NCBI RefSeq assembly: GCF_018853445.1
Contig: NZ_JABELD010000055.1
Span: forward strand, 1 to 35,626
DNA: 35,626 bases
Reading direction: 5' to 3'
From: Acidithiobacillus concretivorus
GTDB taxonomy: Bacteria > Pseudomonadota > Gammaproteobacteria > Acidithiobacillales > Acidithiobacillaceae
This document shows, piece after piece, positions 1 through 6,412 of this stretch; the first letter of the stretch is position 1, and every line of letters begins with the position of its first letter. A program made the translations under genes and the position numbers. Below the pieces are notes generated by a model. That model ran no database searches and was not told the origin of the DNA. It saw nothing but the letters and a program-made list of their open reading frames with translations.

Positions 1-165
1 CGGCTTTGCCGGTTTGGGCTTGGCGACAACCGGTTTGGGAATTGGCTTGGGTACGATCTTGGGCTTTGGCGGCGGGGGAGGGGGAAGCTGATACCAGAAC
101 CAGCCAGGTTCAGCCGCAGCCTGTCCTGCCCAGACGAGACAGGCTACTGTAATAAATCCGCGCAA
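1..165 (-). CDS. TraF-like conjugal transfer protein, N-terminal part (runs off left edge)
   Basis: The reading frame is open from about 165 to the window edge on the minus strand. It gives a short hydrophobic signal-like stretch (FITVACLVWAGQAAA), then EPGWFWYQL and a proline/lysine-rich run of PKP repeats. A GWFWY motif after a signal peptide is typical of TraF of F-type type IV secretion systems, which acts in the periplasm in pilus assembly. The start is uncertain: TTG at 165, or a rare ATT at 180 that would be better placed after the GGGGG at about 186-190. It follows the lytic transglycosylase directly, as in a transfer operon. Another proline-rich envelope protein of TonB type is possible. 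Confidence 0.5.
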   Translation of the reverse strand, partial: MRGFITVACLVWAGQAAAEPGWFWYQLPPPPPPKPKIVPKPIPKPVVAKPKPAKP

Positions 166-175
166 GATACGGGTT

Positions 176-658
176 CTAATGCTGACCCCCTTCGACTACA
201 AGCCCTGCCGCCAAATAATGTTGTTTCGGTTGACCTTTACCCAAAACCTGCAACCCCAGGTGCCCCGCAAATCGCTGCACATAACCATCGCGCCAGGCGG
301 CAGCCAGATTGCCCGGACCCGCGTTGTAACAGGCGGCTGCGGAAAACAGATTCCCGGTGATGGCGAGGCAGCGGGCAAATACCCAGGTGCCCGCCATCAC
401 ATTCGCGCATGGATTGTTTTTTAACACCCGATAGCTGTAGCCATAGCTTCGTAGAAAGGGTAGGTGGCAGGTGTTTACCTGCATGGGACCGAGATCTTGT
501 GTTCCGTTACTGTCTTTGACAGCTATGCCAGGTGCTCCGCCCTCGTTTTTCATCAAAGCAATAATATCTCTACGCGGGACCGCGTAGATTTGTGATGCCT
601 GTTGAATGCAGCGCAGTGGCGTTGCATGAAAAAATGAGGAATTGTGGAAAATCACCAT
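176..658 (-). CDS. Lytic transglycosylase of a conjugation system (SLT-like)
   Basis: 160 aa. The order of motifs is that of the goose-lysozyme/SLT fold: a catalytic Glu in IIALMKNEGG (about residue 40), GPMQVN (about residue 58) and AACYNAGPGN (about residue 108). Such small enzymes (VirB1, TrbN, Orf169 type) open peptidoglycan locally for assembly of a type IV secretion channel. No clear signal peptide is visible, although the first 15 residues are mildly hydrophobic. The start ATG at 658 has only a distant G-rich sequence, so the start is moderately sure. The next gene downstream is the TraF-like one, which supports a transfer role. Confidence 0.85.
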   Translation of the reverse strand: MVIFHNSSFFHATPLRCIQQASQIYAVPRRDIIALMKNEGGAPGIAVKDSNGTQDLGPMQVNTCHLPFLRSYGYSYRVLKNNPCANVMAGTWVFARCLAITGNLFSAAACYNAGPGNLAAAWRDGYVQRFAGHLGLQVLGKGQPKQHYLAAGLVVEGGQH

Positions 659-686
659 TTTGCGCGGGAAACCCCTGCGTTCAGGC

Positions 687-750
687 CTTTGCAGGCTGCA
701 AGCCGGGGAGGGATAGCGCGGCGACGCAAGTCTTTGCAGGCTGCGAGCCG
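687..750. repeat. Pair of 19-bp direct repeats
   Basis: CTTTGCAGGCTGCAAGCCG at 687-705 recurs at 732-750 with one change (CTTTGCAGGCTGCGAGCCG). Each copy holds a short inverted repeat around TTGCAGGCTGCAA. They lie between the transglycosylase start and the putative promoter at 844-872. They could be operator sites, or part of the left end of the TnpB element. I cannot tell which. Confidence 0.5.
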
Positions 751-843
751 CCCCCCATTCCCATATCTCCTTGTGATGTCGCTATCTTGTCCCATAAAAA
801 CGCAGTTTCGTACCAGCTAGATCCATACAGATCGTGCCGATTT

Positions 844-872
844 ATAATAGTGTAATTAACAATTCTATACAA
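844..872 (-). promoter_or_regulatory. Sigma70-like promoter with TAGTGTA motif, facing the transfer genes
   Basis: On the minus strand TTGTAT (867-872) and TATTAT (844-849) are separated by exactly 17 bp. The same module, ATAATAGTGTAWTTAACAAT plus CTATACAAA in plus-strand sense, recurs at 15349-15379 in front of the topoisomerase-like gene. It would drive the leftward transglycosylase and TraF-like genes with a leader of about 180 nt. Confidence 0.55.
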
Positions 873-898
873 ACCGGCTTTGGCTGTATAATAAAACT

Positions 899-2092
899 AT
901 GCGAATACAAAAGGCCGTGCGCTATAGACTGGACCCCACGCCGGAGCAGGAATCGCTCTTGTCGCGGGCAGCGGGTTGCGTGCGCTTCGTCTGGAATCGT
1001 GCTCTGGCGATCCAAAAATCCTATCTGGATTCCGGCTGTGGGATCCTGAATTTCGCCGATCTGTGCCGCGTGCTCACAACCTGGCGCAACGGGGAATCTT
1101 TCAACTTTCTGGCTGAATCGCCCTCGCAACCCCAACAGCAGGTGCTCAGAAACCTCGACCGGGCCTTTAAGGACGCCTTTAACCCCGCCAACCCCAAACG
1201 CTTTCCGGTCTTCAAGAAGAAAGGACGGAACTACAGCTTGCGCTACCCGGATCCGGAGCAGATCAAGCTCGATTTGCACAGCAGGGATGCGGACGGACGG
1301 CATCGGTTCCCGCGCATCTTTCTGCCGAAGATCGGCTGGGTGAAGTTCCGCAAGTCCTGCCCCGTCGGTGGTGAGATTCGCAATGCCACCGTGCGACGCA
1401 TCGCCGGACACTGGACTGTTTCCATCCAGATCGAGCGGGAGATTTTTCCCCAGGCTCCGCAAGGTGAAGCTGTCGGACTGGATTTGGGCGTGCGCGAGTT
1501 CGCCGCACTGTCCGACGGGACGTTCGTGGAACCCATCCATGCCTACCGGCAGTGGGGAGCACGTCTGGCGCGGGCGCAACAGTCCATGTCGCGCAAGGTT
1601 CGTTTCAGCCACAACTGGCAGAAAGCACGGATCAAGGTTCAGCGTATTCATCGCAAAATTGCAGCGATTCGGGAGGACTTCCTGCACAAGACTTCGACAC
1701 GGCTTTGCAAAAGCCACGCAGTGCTCGTGATCGAAGATCTGGAAGTCCAGTCGATGAGCGCATCCGCCGCCGGGACGGTAGAGCAGCCCGGCATGCTGGT
1801 TCAGGTGCAATCGCGCTTTAACAAGGCGATTTTGGATCAGGGCTGGTACACGTTCCGGCGAATGCTGGAATACAAGACGGAGTGGCACGGCGTGCTGCTG
1901 CGGGTCTTGTCGCCGGAAGGCACTTCGACGACCTGCCCGGAGTGTGGGCACGCAGCCGAAGCCAACCGACCGGGGCTGCGAAAGTGGTTTCAGTGTGTCA
2001 GGTGCGGTCATCGGGAACACTCCGGGACCGTAGCGGCACGCAATCTCTTAAAAAGGGCGGGACACGCCCGGTTAGCCTGTTCTGCGGCGTAG
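899..2092 (+). CDS. tnpB: TnpB family RNA-guided nuclease-like protein, third RuvC Asp apparently lost
   Basis: 397 aa. N-terminal TnpB/OrfB region (KAVRYRLDPTPEQE, CVRFVWNRAL), RuvC-I Asp195 in GLDLGVREF, RuvC-II Glu279 in LVIEDLEV, and a four-cysteine zinc finger (CPECG...CVRCGH, residues about 346-370). The RuvC-III site usually reads D-x-x-A-A-x-N; here it is HSGTVAARN, so the Asp position is Gly376 (codon GGG at 2024-2026). No TnpA is present, as in many IS605/IS1341-type elements. TATAAT at 888-893 lies only about 5 nt before the start codon. The protein may be an inactive nuclease or a guide-RNA-directed DNA binder; it is otherwise full length. Confidence 0.9.
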   Translation: MRIQKAVRYRLDPTPEQESLLSRAAGCVRFVWNRALAIQKSYLDSGCGILNFADLCRVLTTWRNGESFNFLAESPSQPQQQVLRNLDRAFKDAFNPANPKRFPVFKKKGRNYSLRYPDPEQIKLDLHSRDADGRHRFPRIFLPKIGWVKFRKSCPVGGEIRNATVRRIAGHWTVSIQIEREIFPQAPQGEAVGLDLGVREFAALSDGTFVEPIHAYRQWGARLARAQQSMSRKVRFSHNWQKARIKVQRIHRKIAAIREDFLHKTSTRLCKSHAVLVIEDLEVQSMSASAAGTVEQPGMLVQVQSRFNKAILDQGWYTFRRMLEYKTEWHGVLLRVLSPEGTSTTCPECGHAAEANRPGLRKWFQCVRCGHREHSGTVAARNLLKRAGHARLACSAA

Positions 2093-2190
2093 GTCGCAGC
2101 GTTGGTCCTAGCGGGCCAATCCAAGGAGCGCAGTAAAGCTCCTGATGGCAGGAAGGAATCCTCGTCCTTCAGGGCGCGGAGGAAGTCAAT
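2093..2190 (+). ncRNA. Candidate omega RNA scaffold / right end of the TnpB element
   Basis: Directly after tnpB lies a GC-rich structured stretch ending in TCCTC (2159-2163)...GAGGA (2179-2183) and AAGTCAA. This resembles the right ends of IS605/IS1341 elements, where the 3' end of the tnpB transcript is the guide RNA scaffold. By that analogy the guide would be the sequence after about 2189, which is AT-rich and contains TTACACTAGAATAAC. The boundary is inferred from similarity to known right ends, not from a matched left end. Confidence 0.55.
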
Positions 2191-2211
2191 ATTAAAATAT
2201 TACACTAGAAT
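2183..2211 (+). promoter_or_regulatory. Possible promoter, TTACAC-TAGAAT
   Basis: TAGAAT at 2206-2211 is preceded by TTACAC, the same arrangement as TTACAC-TATTAT and TTACAC-TATAAC elsewhere in the window. The -35 (around AAGTCA) is poor. It is the only promoter candidate I see ahead of the 2315 and 2548 genes. Confidence 0.35.
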
Positions 2212-2254
2212 AACTTTTTAGCAAAACCCCTACACCCAGCCTGGACGACTGCGC

Positions 2255-2306
2255 TTCCACACTTTTTGTCCGCCCACTTGTGTTTGGCACTTACTCAAAC
2301 TCAAGG
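2255..2306 (+). promoter_or_regulatory. Cassette leader, type B (box plus SD-sequestering hairpin)
   Basis: Box ACTTTTTGTCC at 2261-2271 is followed by CTTG-TG-TTTG (2277-2286) that can pair with CAAA-CT-CAAG (2296-2305). The 3' arm runs into the Shine-Dalgarno AAGGAG of the 2315 gene. One of 13 copies of the box in the window. Confidence 0.7.
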
Positions 2307-2314
2307 AGTCAATC

Positions 2315-2533
2315 ATGAAGGCACACGTTAGCACTGCAAGCGGTAAAGCCAATATCTACCAGGATGAAACTGGGGTTCATCTCCGGATTTTTGAAACAAC
2401 CGGAACGGTCTGGGAAGCAGGATTTTTCCCGGCTGAATCCTATCAAGATTTTTCAAAGGCATGGGAGAGCGCATTGTCGCTGGCCCGTGAAATCATCAAC
2501 CCCGCAACTGCCAATTTTGGCACACGGCACTGA
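2315..2533 (+). CDS. Hypothetical protein, 72 aa
   Basis: Not recognised. A small soluble protein without membrane helix or signal peptide; sequence MKAHVSTASGKANIYQ... with aromatic residues spread through the middle. The start follows AAGGAG at 9 nt and comes right after a type B cassette leader, which fixes it well. It is first in a two-gene cassette with the DUF3150 gene 14 nt downstream and the terminator at 3523, so it probably serves the same process. Confidence 0.7.
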   Translation: MKAHVSTASGKANIYQDETGVHLRIFETTGTVWEAGFFPAESYQDFSKAWESALSLAREIINPATANFGTRH

Positions 2534-2547
2534 TCAGGAGGTGGATT

Positions 2548-3513
2548 ATGAAAACAATCGTCTTTTTACCAGAGTTCAAATCCATCTCTGGGTCACGCGC
2601 TTTGCCGCGTGATCTGATCGAATCACGCGATGGGCGCGATTTGGACAAAGTGCTGGCCAGTTCCGGCACTATCCAGATATTGCCAAAAGAAGCAGTCCGC
2701 GTATTTGGCACTGCAAGAAAATCTATTGAAACAATCTTGCTTGCCAAGGGCACTCGTTTCTTCGGAGGATTCCTTGTTTCAGAGGAAAACGCCGCAGAAG
2801 TCCAAAAATCCCTGGAGAAAATCCGGGATACCGTTCTGGAAGCCAGAGAAAAACTGGCCAATGAGCTGCCCAGGATTATTGAGGATCGTGTCAAAGACGC
2901 ACCCGAATGGGAGGATGTCATCCGTCAAAGTGCTCCATCGCGTGAGGACATCCAATCCAGTATCAACTTTGGCTGGATCAAAACCCCTGTAAATCTCGCT
3001 AATCCGGAGATCAAGGAAGTGCTGAAGGGTAATCCTCTGCACATCAAGATCGCCAAAGAAATGGCTCAGATGGCCAGCACGTTTCTGGGCCGACCTTCAG
3101 GATCCGGAAAGCGTGGTATTCCGGGTTTGGGTACCCTAAAATCCATCCAGACCAAGGCGCGTGCGCTGACGTTCCTGGATGATCGGTTTAACAGTCTGGA
3201 TGAGGCTATCAACGTCATAGTCGATAGCGCACTGAAGGGCGGACCTGCTGCCGGAATGACCGTATTGGGTGTGCTCAAGGTAATGAGCGACCCCAAGGCT
3301 GTTTTGGAGTTTGATCCAGTCGAAGCGGGCGCATTGTTGTCCGAAGAGACTGAATCACCAGCATTTACCCCGGATGTTCAATCTGTAGAGGATCCGGAAG
3401 AAGACGATTCCTCTATTGGGGCGGCTGAAGATGGAGATATGGAAATAGAAGAGGAAAATCCCTCTTACGTTCCTCAACCCAAGACCAGCGGAATTCCAAG
3501 CTGGACATTTTAA
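2548..3513 (+). CDS. DUF3150 family protein
   Basis: 321 aa. The N-terminal half matches the DUF3150 pattern: SGSRALPRDLIES, then LLAKGTRFFGGFLVSEENA (the family's G-x-RFLGGY-like motif). The middle has helical charged stretches, and the last 60 residues are strongly acidic and end in SGIPSWTF. DUF3150 genes occur in SXT-like ICEs and phages near a MoxR-type AAA+ ATPase and a VWA protein; the VWA gene is in this window at 27341 but the ATPase is not. Its function is unknown. AGGAGG lies 6-11 nt before the ATG. The WTF tail recurs, in variant form, in two other proteins here (16319, 19478). Confidence 0.75.
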   Translation: MKTIVFLPEFKSISGSRALPRDLIESRDGRDLDKVLASSGTIQILPKEAVRVFGTARKSIETILLAKGTRFFGGFLVSEENAAEVQKSLEKIRDTVLEAREKLANELPRIIEDRVKDAPEWEDVIRQSAPSREDIQSSINFGWIKTPVNLANPEIKEVLKGNPLHIKIAKEMAQMASTFLGRPSGSGKRGIPGLGTLKSIQTKARALTFLDDRFNSLDEAINVIVDSALKGGPAAGMTVLGVLKVMSDPKAVLEFDPVEAGALLSEETESPAFTPDVQSVEDPEEDDSSIGAAEDGDMEIEEENPSYVPQPKTSGIPSWTF

Positions 3514-3522
3514 CTCACCCCA

Positions 3523-3549
3523 CCCCAACGCTTCGGCTTTGGGGTTTTT
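3523..3549 (+). terminator. Cassette terminator
   Basis: CCCCAA-cgcttcggct-TTGGGG followed by TTTTT. Same family as the other cassette terminators. It sits between the convergent DUF3150 and PIN-domain genes. Confidence 0.85.
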
Positions 3550-3558
3550 CTTTGCCTG

Positions 3559-3954
3559 CTATTCCGGGGGGAGTGCTATCGAGTACCGGGGAAACGACTT
3601 TAGAATTTTACTGTCCATCGTCACCAGTTTTACGCCAAGCGTCATTGCCAACGCTACAAATTCACAATCGTATGCAGAACAGTTGCTGTCACGGACAAGT
3701 TCCAGTACCAAACTCGAAATCACCGTATATTCAGTGTTGGCTAAAAGTTCTTCAGCTTCGATCATCAGCTCTTGCGCCGCTCCAAAAGAAATTTGTTTGC
3801 GACGTATGTAGCCAGCCAATATGTTGCGAAACTCACTACGCCAGAGCAATGGCACAGACCATTGAGCGTCCCGCTGAAGCAATGCTTCTGTCTTAGCGGT
3901 ATGTTCCCCAGGCAAATACAAGTAAGCGATAATGTTGGTATCTACTACGATCAC
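3559..3954 (-). CDS. vapC: PIN-domain toxin, VapC-like
   Basis: 131 aa. Acidic residues of a PIN ribonuclease are in place: Asp5 (VVDTNI), Glu in LLWRSEFRN (about 41), Asp in SAYDCEFVALA (about 95) and Asp in LVTMDSKIL (about 113). VapC toxins cleave tRNA or rRNA when freed from their antitoxin. The start overlaps the end of the upstream RHH gene by 4 nt, the usual coupling of a toxin-antitoxin pair. All catalytic positions are intact, so it should be active. Confidence 0.9.
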   Translation of the reverse strand: MIVVDTNIIAYLYLPGEHTAKTEALLQRDAQWSVPLLWRSEFRNILAGYIRRKQISFGAAQELMIEAEELLANTEYTVISSLVLELVRDSNCSAYDCEFVALAMTLGVKLVTMDSKILKSFPRYSIALPPE

Positions 3955-4196
3955 GATCGCCCCTCACGCTTGTACGCATCAATATCCTGTGCGCTGAAGC
4001 TCATTGGCAATGCAGCGCGAAGGGCACGAGCCCTTTCAATCCGTTCGGTGGCATTACACACATAGTTTGGATTCAACGCGGTTTCAAGGCACACAATCGC
4101 CTCGCTGTTCATACTTCTCCGATGACTCATAGCAGAGGCTTTGAGCTGTTGGTACACCTCATCCGGAATATTTTTTAATGTCAGGCTGGTAGTCAT
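3951..4196 (-). CDS. vapB: RHH antitoxin, FitA/VapB-like
   Basis: 81 aa. N-terminal ribbon-helix-helix: strand SLTLKNIP, helices DEVYQQLKASAMSHRRS and SMNSEAIVCLETAL, with the RRSMNSEAI motif seen in FitA-type antitoxins. The C-terminal half should wrap the VapC toxin. It is first in a two-gene operon with vapC. The likely promoter is at 4229-4256, with GCAACC repeated around the -10 as possible autoregulatory sites. Confidence 0.88.
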   Translation of the reverse strand: MTTSLTLKNIPDEVYQQLKASAMSHRRSMNSEAIVCLETALNPNYVCNATERIERARALRAALPMSFSAQDIDAYKREGRS

Positions 4197-4228
4197 TTCA
4201 TCCCCCGCAAATGGTCACAACAGGTTGC

Positions 4229-4256
4229 ATTATGGTTGCTTTTCGGTTTTTTGCAA
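4229..4256 (-). promoter_or_regulatory. Promoter of the VapBC-like operon
   Basis: On the minus strand TTGCAA (4251-4256) and CATAAT (4229-4234) are 16 bp apart. The hexamer GCAACC occurs on both sides of the -10 (GCAACCATAATGCAACC) and could bind the RHH antitoxin. Confidence 0.6.
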
Positions 4257-4332
4257 AGACAGGCGGCTCTTGCGCCAGAAGCCAGGCTGTTGGAAACTTA
4301 GCCCTGAGCGCATCGCTTTTTTCCGTTTAAGC

Positions 4333-4361
4333 CACGAACACGGGGTTCGTGCGTCTTTTTT
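4333..4361 (+). promoter_or_regulatory. Attenuator-like leader hairpin without the box
   Basis: CACGAAC (4333-4339), loop ACGGG, GTTCGTG (4345-4351) is a perfect 7-bp stem, followed by CGTCTTTTTT and then AGGAG of the 4373 gene. It has the same stem length, 5-nt loop and U tract as the type A/C leader hairpins, but no intact ACTTTTTGTCC box lies upstream (only CTTTTTTCCGTTTAAG). Confidence 0.6.
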
Positions 4362-4372
4362 CAGGAGAAGTC

Positions 4373-4594
4373 ATGTCGCAGGATATTCTTTTTAGTGCCG
4401 CCCTCTCGTTGCTGTCTGAAGGCGGTTATATCGAACAAGTAACCGCTAACCCACTGGCCTTTCGGCTGGTGTTTGAGGGCGATTCGGTCCCTCTCTCCGG
4501 GGGAATCGTGCAGCGTTTGCAGAATGGTCGGCATATTCGTGAGGGCAGTAGCCTGAACGGAAGAAAACGGTTCTATGCTAAAAAAGGGTTTTAA
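4373..4594 (+). CDS. Hypothetical protein, 73 aa
   Basis: Not recognised. Starts MSQDILFSAALSLLSEGGY; the C-terminal part is basic (NGRKRFYAKKGF), so nucleic-acid binding is possible. ATG 4373 was chosen over the upstream in-frame start because AGGAG lies 6 nt before it, after an attenuator-like hairpin. It is paired with the HicB-like gene 2 nt downstream and shares its terminator. A HicA-like toxin would fit the position, but I do not see the HicA pattern. Confidence 0.65.
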   Translation: MSQDILFSAALSLLSEGGYIEQVTANPLAFRLVFEGDSVPLSGGIVQRLQNGRHIREGSSLNGRKRFYAKKGF

Positions 4595-4596
4595 TC

Positions 4597-4803
4597 ATGG
4601 AAGATTTTAACGGGTTCCCTCTGCGCGTCTGGCTCGATTCCGATACAAAACAATGGGAAGCTATGGTTCTGGATGTCCCTCGTGTCTACATTTCTGCAGG
4701 CGGTGAATCTCCAGAAAAAGCTATCGAGGAGCTGCGTATCGCTTGGGATTTGTACTTGGAAGCGGAAGAAAGCCCCTTCCCGAAAGCGGTTTCTGCCGAT
4801 TAG
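4597..4803 (+). CDS. HicB-like small protein
   Basis: 68 aa. The pattern W-x-A-M-V-L-D-V-P...AGGESPEKAIEELRIAWDLYLE is that of the HicB N-terminal (UPF0150) fold: a beta hairpin with a P-x-h motif, then a helix that starts at SPEKA. HicB antitoxins normally bind a HicA mRNA interferase. There is no C-terminal RHH or HTH domain here, and the upstream partner is not clearly HicA, so antitoxin activity is only suggested. It follows the 4373 gene with 2 nt between stop and start. Confidence 0.6.
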   Translation: MEDFNGFPLRVWLDSDTKQWEAMVLDVPRVYISAGGESPEKAIEELRIAWDLYLEAEESPFPKAVSAD

Positions 4804-4814
4804 ATATTACCCTA

Positions 4815-4840
4815 CCCCAACGCTTCGGCTTTGGGGTTTT
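4815..4840 (+). terminator. Cassette terminator
   Basis: CCCCAA-cgcttcggct-TTGGGG followed by TTTT, at the end of the 4373-4803 cassette and close to the end of the convergent 4848 gene. Confidence 0.85.
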
Positions 4841-4847
4841 CTTTAGT

Positions 4848-5216
4848 CTAGGCAGCGTCTTTTTTCAGGGGAAGCCTTACGTCTATCTCATCCCATGGAA
4901 CAAAGATATGCCCGTCAGAATTTTTTTCGATGACCAGCCATTCGGTCAGAATACCTACATCCTTATAAACATTGCGATAATGACGGTCAAGATGCTTGGC
5001 CAGAGCGTAGATGGACAAAGGCCCTGTCGCTTTCAATGCGGCTATCAGCTCCCAGCGTTTTGGCGTAAAAACATCGCCGAATTGGGCCATGCTTGCGAAG
5101 CCAACGCCAAATTGTGGTGCTACCGGGTTTCCGTTGATGGCCGACTCCAGAGCAGCCCCAAAATTGTCCAAAGTTTTTTCGATAGATGTACCTACTGTCA
5201 CATTGAGAATGGTCAC
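4848..5216 (-). CDS. Winged-HTH antitoxin-like protein, TumA type
   Basis: 122 aa. The N-terminal 50 residues form a small alpha/beta region (ILNVTVGTSIEKTLDNFG). A winged helix-turn-helix follows: FTPKRWELIAALKATGPL, SIYALAKHLDRHYRNVYKDV and a wing (LVIEKNSDGHIFVP). This layout is found in HVO_A0114-type transcription regulators that accompany DUF6516 genes. The start overlaps the stop of the upstream DUF6516 gene by 4 nt. It probably neutralises its partner and represses the promoter marked by the inverted repeat at 5512-5534. Confidence 0.75.
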   Translation of the reverse strand: MTILNVTVGTSIEKTLDNFGAALESAINGNPVAPQFGVGFASMAQFGDVFTPKRWELIAALKATGPLSIYALAKHLDRHYRNVYKDVGILTEWLVIEKNSDGHIFVPWDEIDVRLPLKKDAA

Positions 5217-5488
5217 TGAACCCCCTTGACATCCAATATGAAATCCTGAACAAGCGTCGCAACATCCCTGAAAATATAAGGAAATTGCTGACCCATGATA
5301 TGTTTGTGATCGCCCTTGCCGCGCTCGTTGTCGTAGCCTACCAATCGGTTGCCGTGAACCACAAAAACCAGGCGGTATTTAACCCTGTGCTCTGAAGGGA
5401 GTACAGGATACGGCACTTCCCAAATAACGCCCTCGATGATGCCCGGACCGTACACTTCCCTAAATCGGTACAGCAATTTTGCGTCCAT
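5213..5488 (-). CDS. DUF6516 / TumE family toxin-like protein
   Basis: 91 aa. The conserved features are EGVIWEVPYPVLPSEHRVKYRL, then VGYDNERGKGDHKH (the Y-D-N-E-x-GKGDHxH signature of DUF6516) and an aromatic helix near the end. The family is paired with a winged-HTH gene and is annotated as a toxin-antitoxin component (TumE). Here it is first in the operon, followed by the TumA-type gene with a 4-nt overlap. Confidence 0.8.
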   Translation of the reverse strand: MDAKLLYRFREVYGPGIIEGVIWEVPYPVLPSEHRVKYRLVFVVHGNRLVGYDNERGKGDHKHIMGQQFPYIFRDVATLVQDFILDVKGVQ

Positions 5489-5511
5489 AGAAAGCCTATT
5501 CTGTCCTGCTA

Positions 5512-5534
5512 TATAGGGCTTTGCAAGCCCTATA
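5512..5534. promoter_or_regulatory. Perfect inverted repeat and probable promoter of the TumE/TumA pair
   Basis: TATAGGGCTT-TGC-AAGCCCTATA has 10-bp arms and a 3-nt centre. On the minus strand TTGCAA at 5521-5526 inside it is followed after 17 bp by CAGAAT, so a bound repressor would cover the -35. It starts only 23 nt upstream of the DUF6516 start codon and also lies just after the 5540 gene. Confidence 0.65.
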
Positions 5535-5539
5535 CGGCG

Positions 5540-6412
5540 TCACCGTTTCCAGCCGCGATTGCGGATCTCCAACGCCAGCTTCAGGTTTCTTTTTGCCCCG
5601 GACTCTCCTTGAATCCACCGCCGGAGACTTCGATGACTCACGCCCATAATATCCGCCAGGTATTTTCCGAAAGCCACGGGATCCTTGCCCGTTGCACGGC
5701 AACCATCTTTGATGAGTTCCGGCCAACTCCATTGCAGGGATTCTCTTTGCATCTGTATCGCCTGCATGACCCGGTTACGACTTTCAACGGACAGATCACC
5801 TTTTCGGTAAAGTGCTTCACGCAAAATGCTTGGTGTCATGTTCAAATAGCGACAGGTTTCCTTGTGCGTCCATCCAGTGACCTGTATCAGATCGCGCAAG
5901 AGATCAGCAGATTCCGTCGTGTTCTGAGCGGGCATTTTAGCTGTCGCCGCCACACCGCTTTGAATCGTCTTGTCCTGTTGTGCTTCCTGTTCCGGCCAGG
6001 AACCCATAACACCGCGCAAACGCTGCAATGCGGATTCCTTTTCGGATTCGCGCAAATAAAGATTTTCGGCCTGCGTTACTCTCTCCAGAGGGTTGTCGGA
6101 ATCAACGCCCGGCAATTCCGGTCCAGCTTCCGGCGGCATCGTTTTAATATACCAGTGAGCAGAAGATTTCTGGACGCTTTCCACCTTTAGACGGGCTAGT
6201 ATTTTGATTCTGTCCATCGTTAATGGCTCTCCCTGCATTTGCAGCAGGGCCAGACACACTTCCTGCACCGCTTCGTCCAGCAGATCTTCGCTGACCGGCA
6301 TTCCGTATTTACGCCGGCGGAAATGAAAATGTTTTTCCACCTGTTTCTGAATCAGATCCAAGTCGTCACGACTCACGGAACTATCACGTCCGACAAGCGT
6401 TTTAGACGGCAT
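5540..6412 (-). CDS. Putative DNA-binding protein with HTH-like regions, downstream of the relaxase
   Basis: 290 aa, family not recognised. The N-terminal part (SEDLLDEAVQEVCLALLQMQ, residues about 40-60) recalls sigma-factor region 2 helices. Residues about 180-205 (GWTHKETCRYLNMTPSILRE) and about 258-272 (MGVSHRSLRRWIQG) look like helix-turn-helix units. It starts 11 nt inside the end of the relaxase gene and is last in the leftward transfer operon. An oriT accessory or regulatory role is plausible. There is no membrane segment. Confidence 0.65.
   Translation of the reverse strand: MPSKTLVGRDSSVSRDDLDLIQKQVEKHFHFRRRKYGMPVSEDLLDEAVQEVCLALLQMQGEPLTMDRIKILARLKVESVQKSSAHWYIKTMPPEAGPELPGVDSDNPLERVTQAENLYLRESEKESALQRLRGVMGSWPEQEAQQDKTIQSGVAATAKMPAQNTTESADLLRDLIQVTGWTHKETCRYLNMTPSILREALYRKGDLSVESRNRVMQAIQMQRESLQWSWPELIKDGCRATGKDPVAFGKYLADIMGVSHRSLRRWIQGESGAKRNLKLALEIRNRGWKR

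Noticed and set aside
842-2020. 392-codon open frame on the minus strand
   Set aside because: It is antisense to tnpB, whose motifs are clear; the minus-strand product has no recognisable domain.
4373-4803. A full HicAB toxin-antitoxin pair
   Set aside because: The second protein is HicB-like, but the first lacks the HicA double-stranded-RNA-binding-like pattern and its catalytic His.
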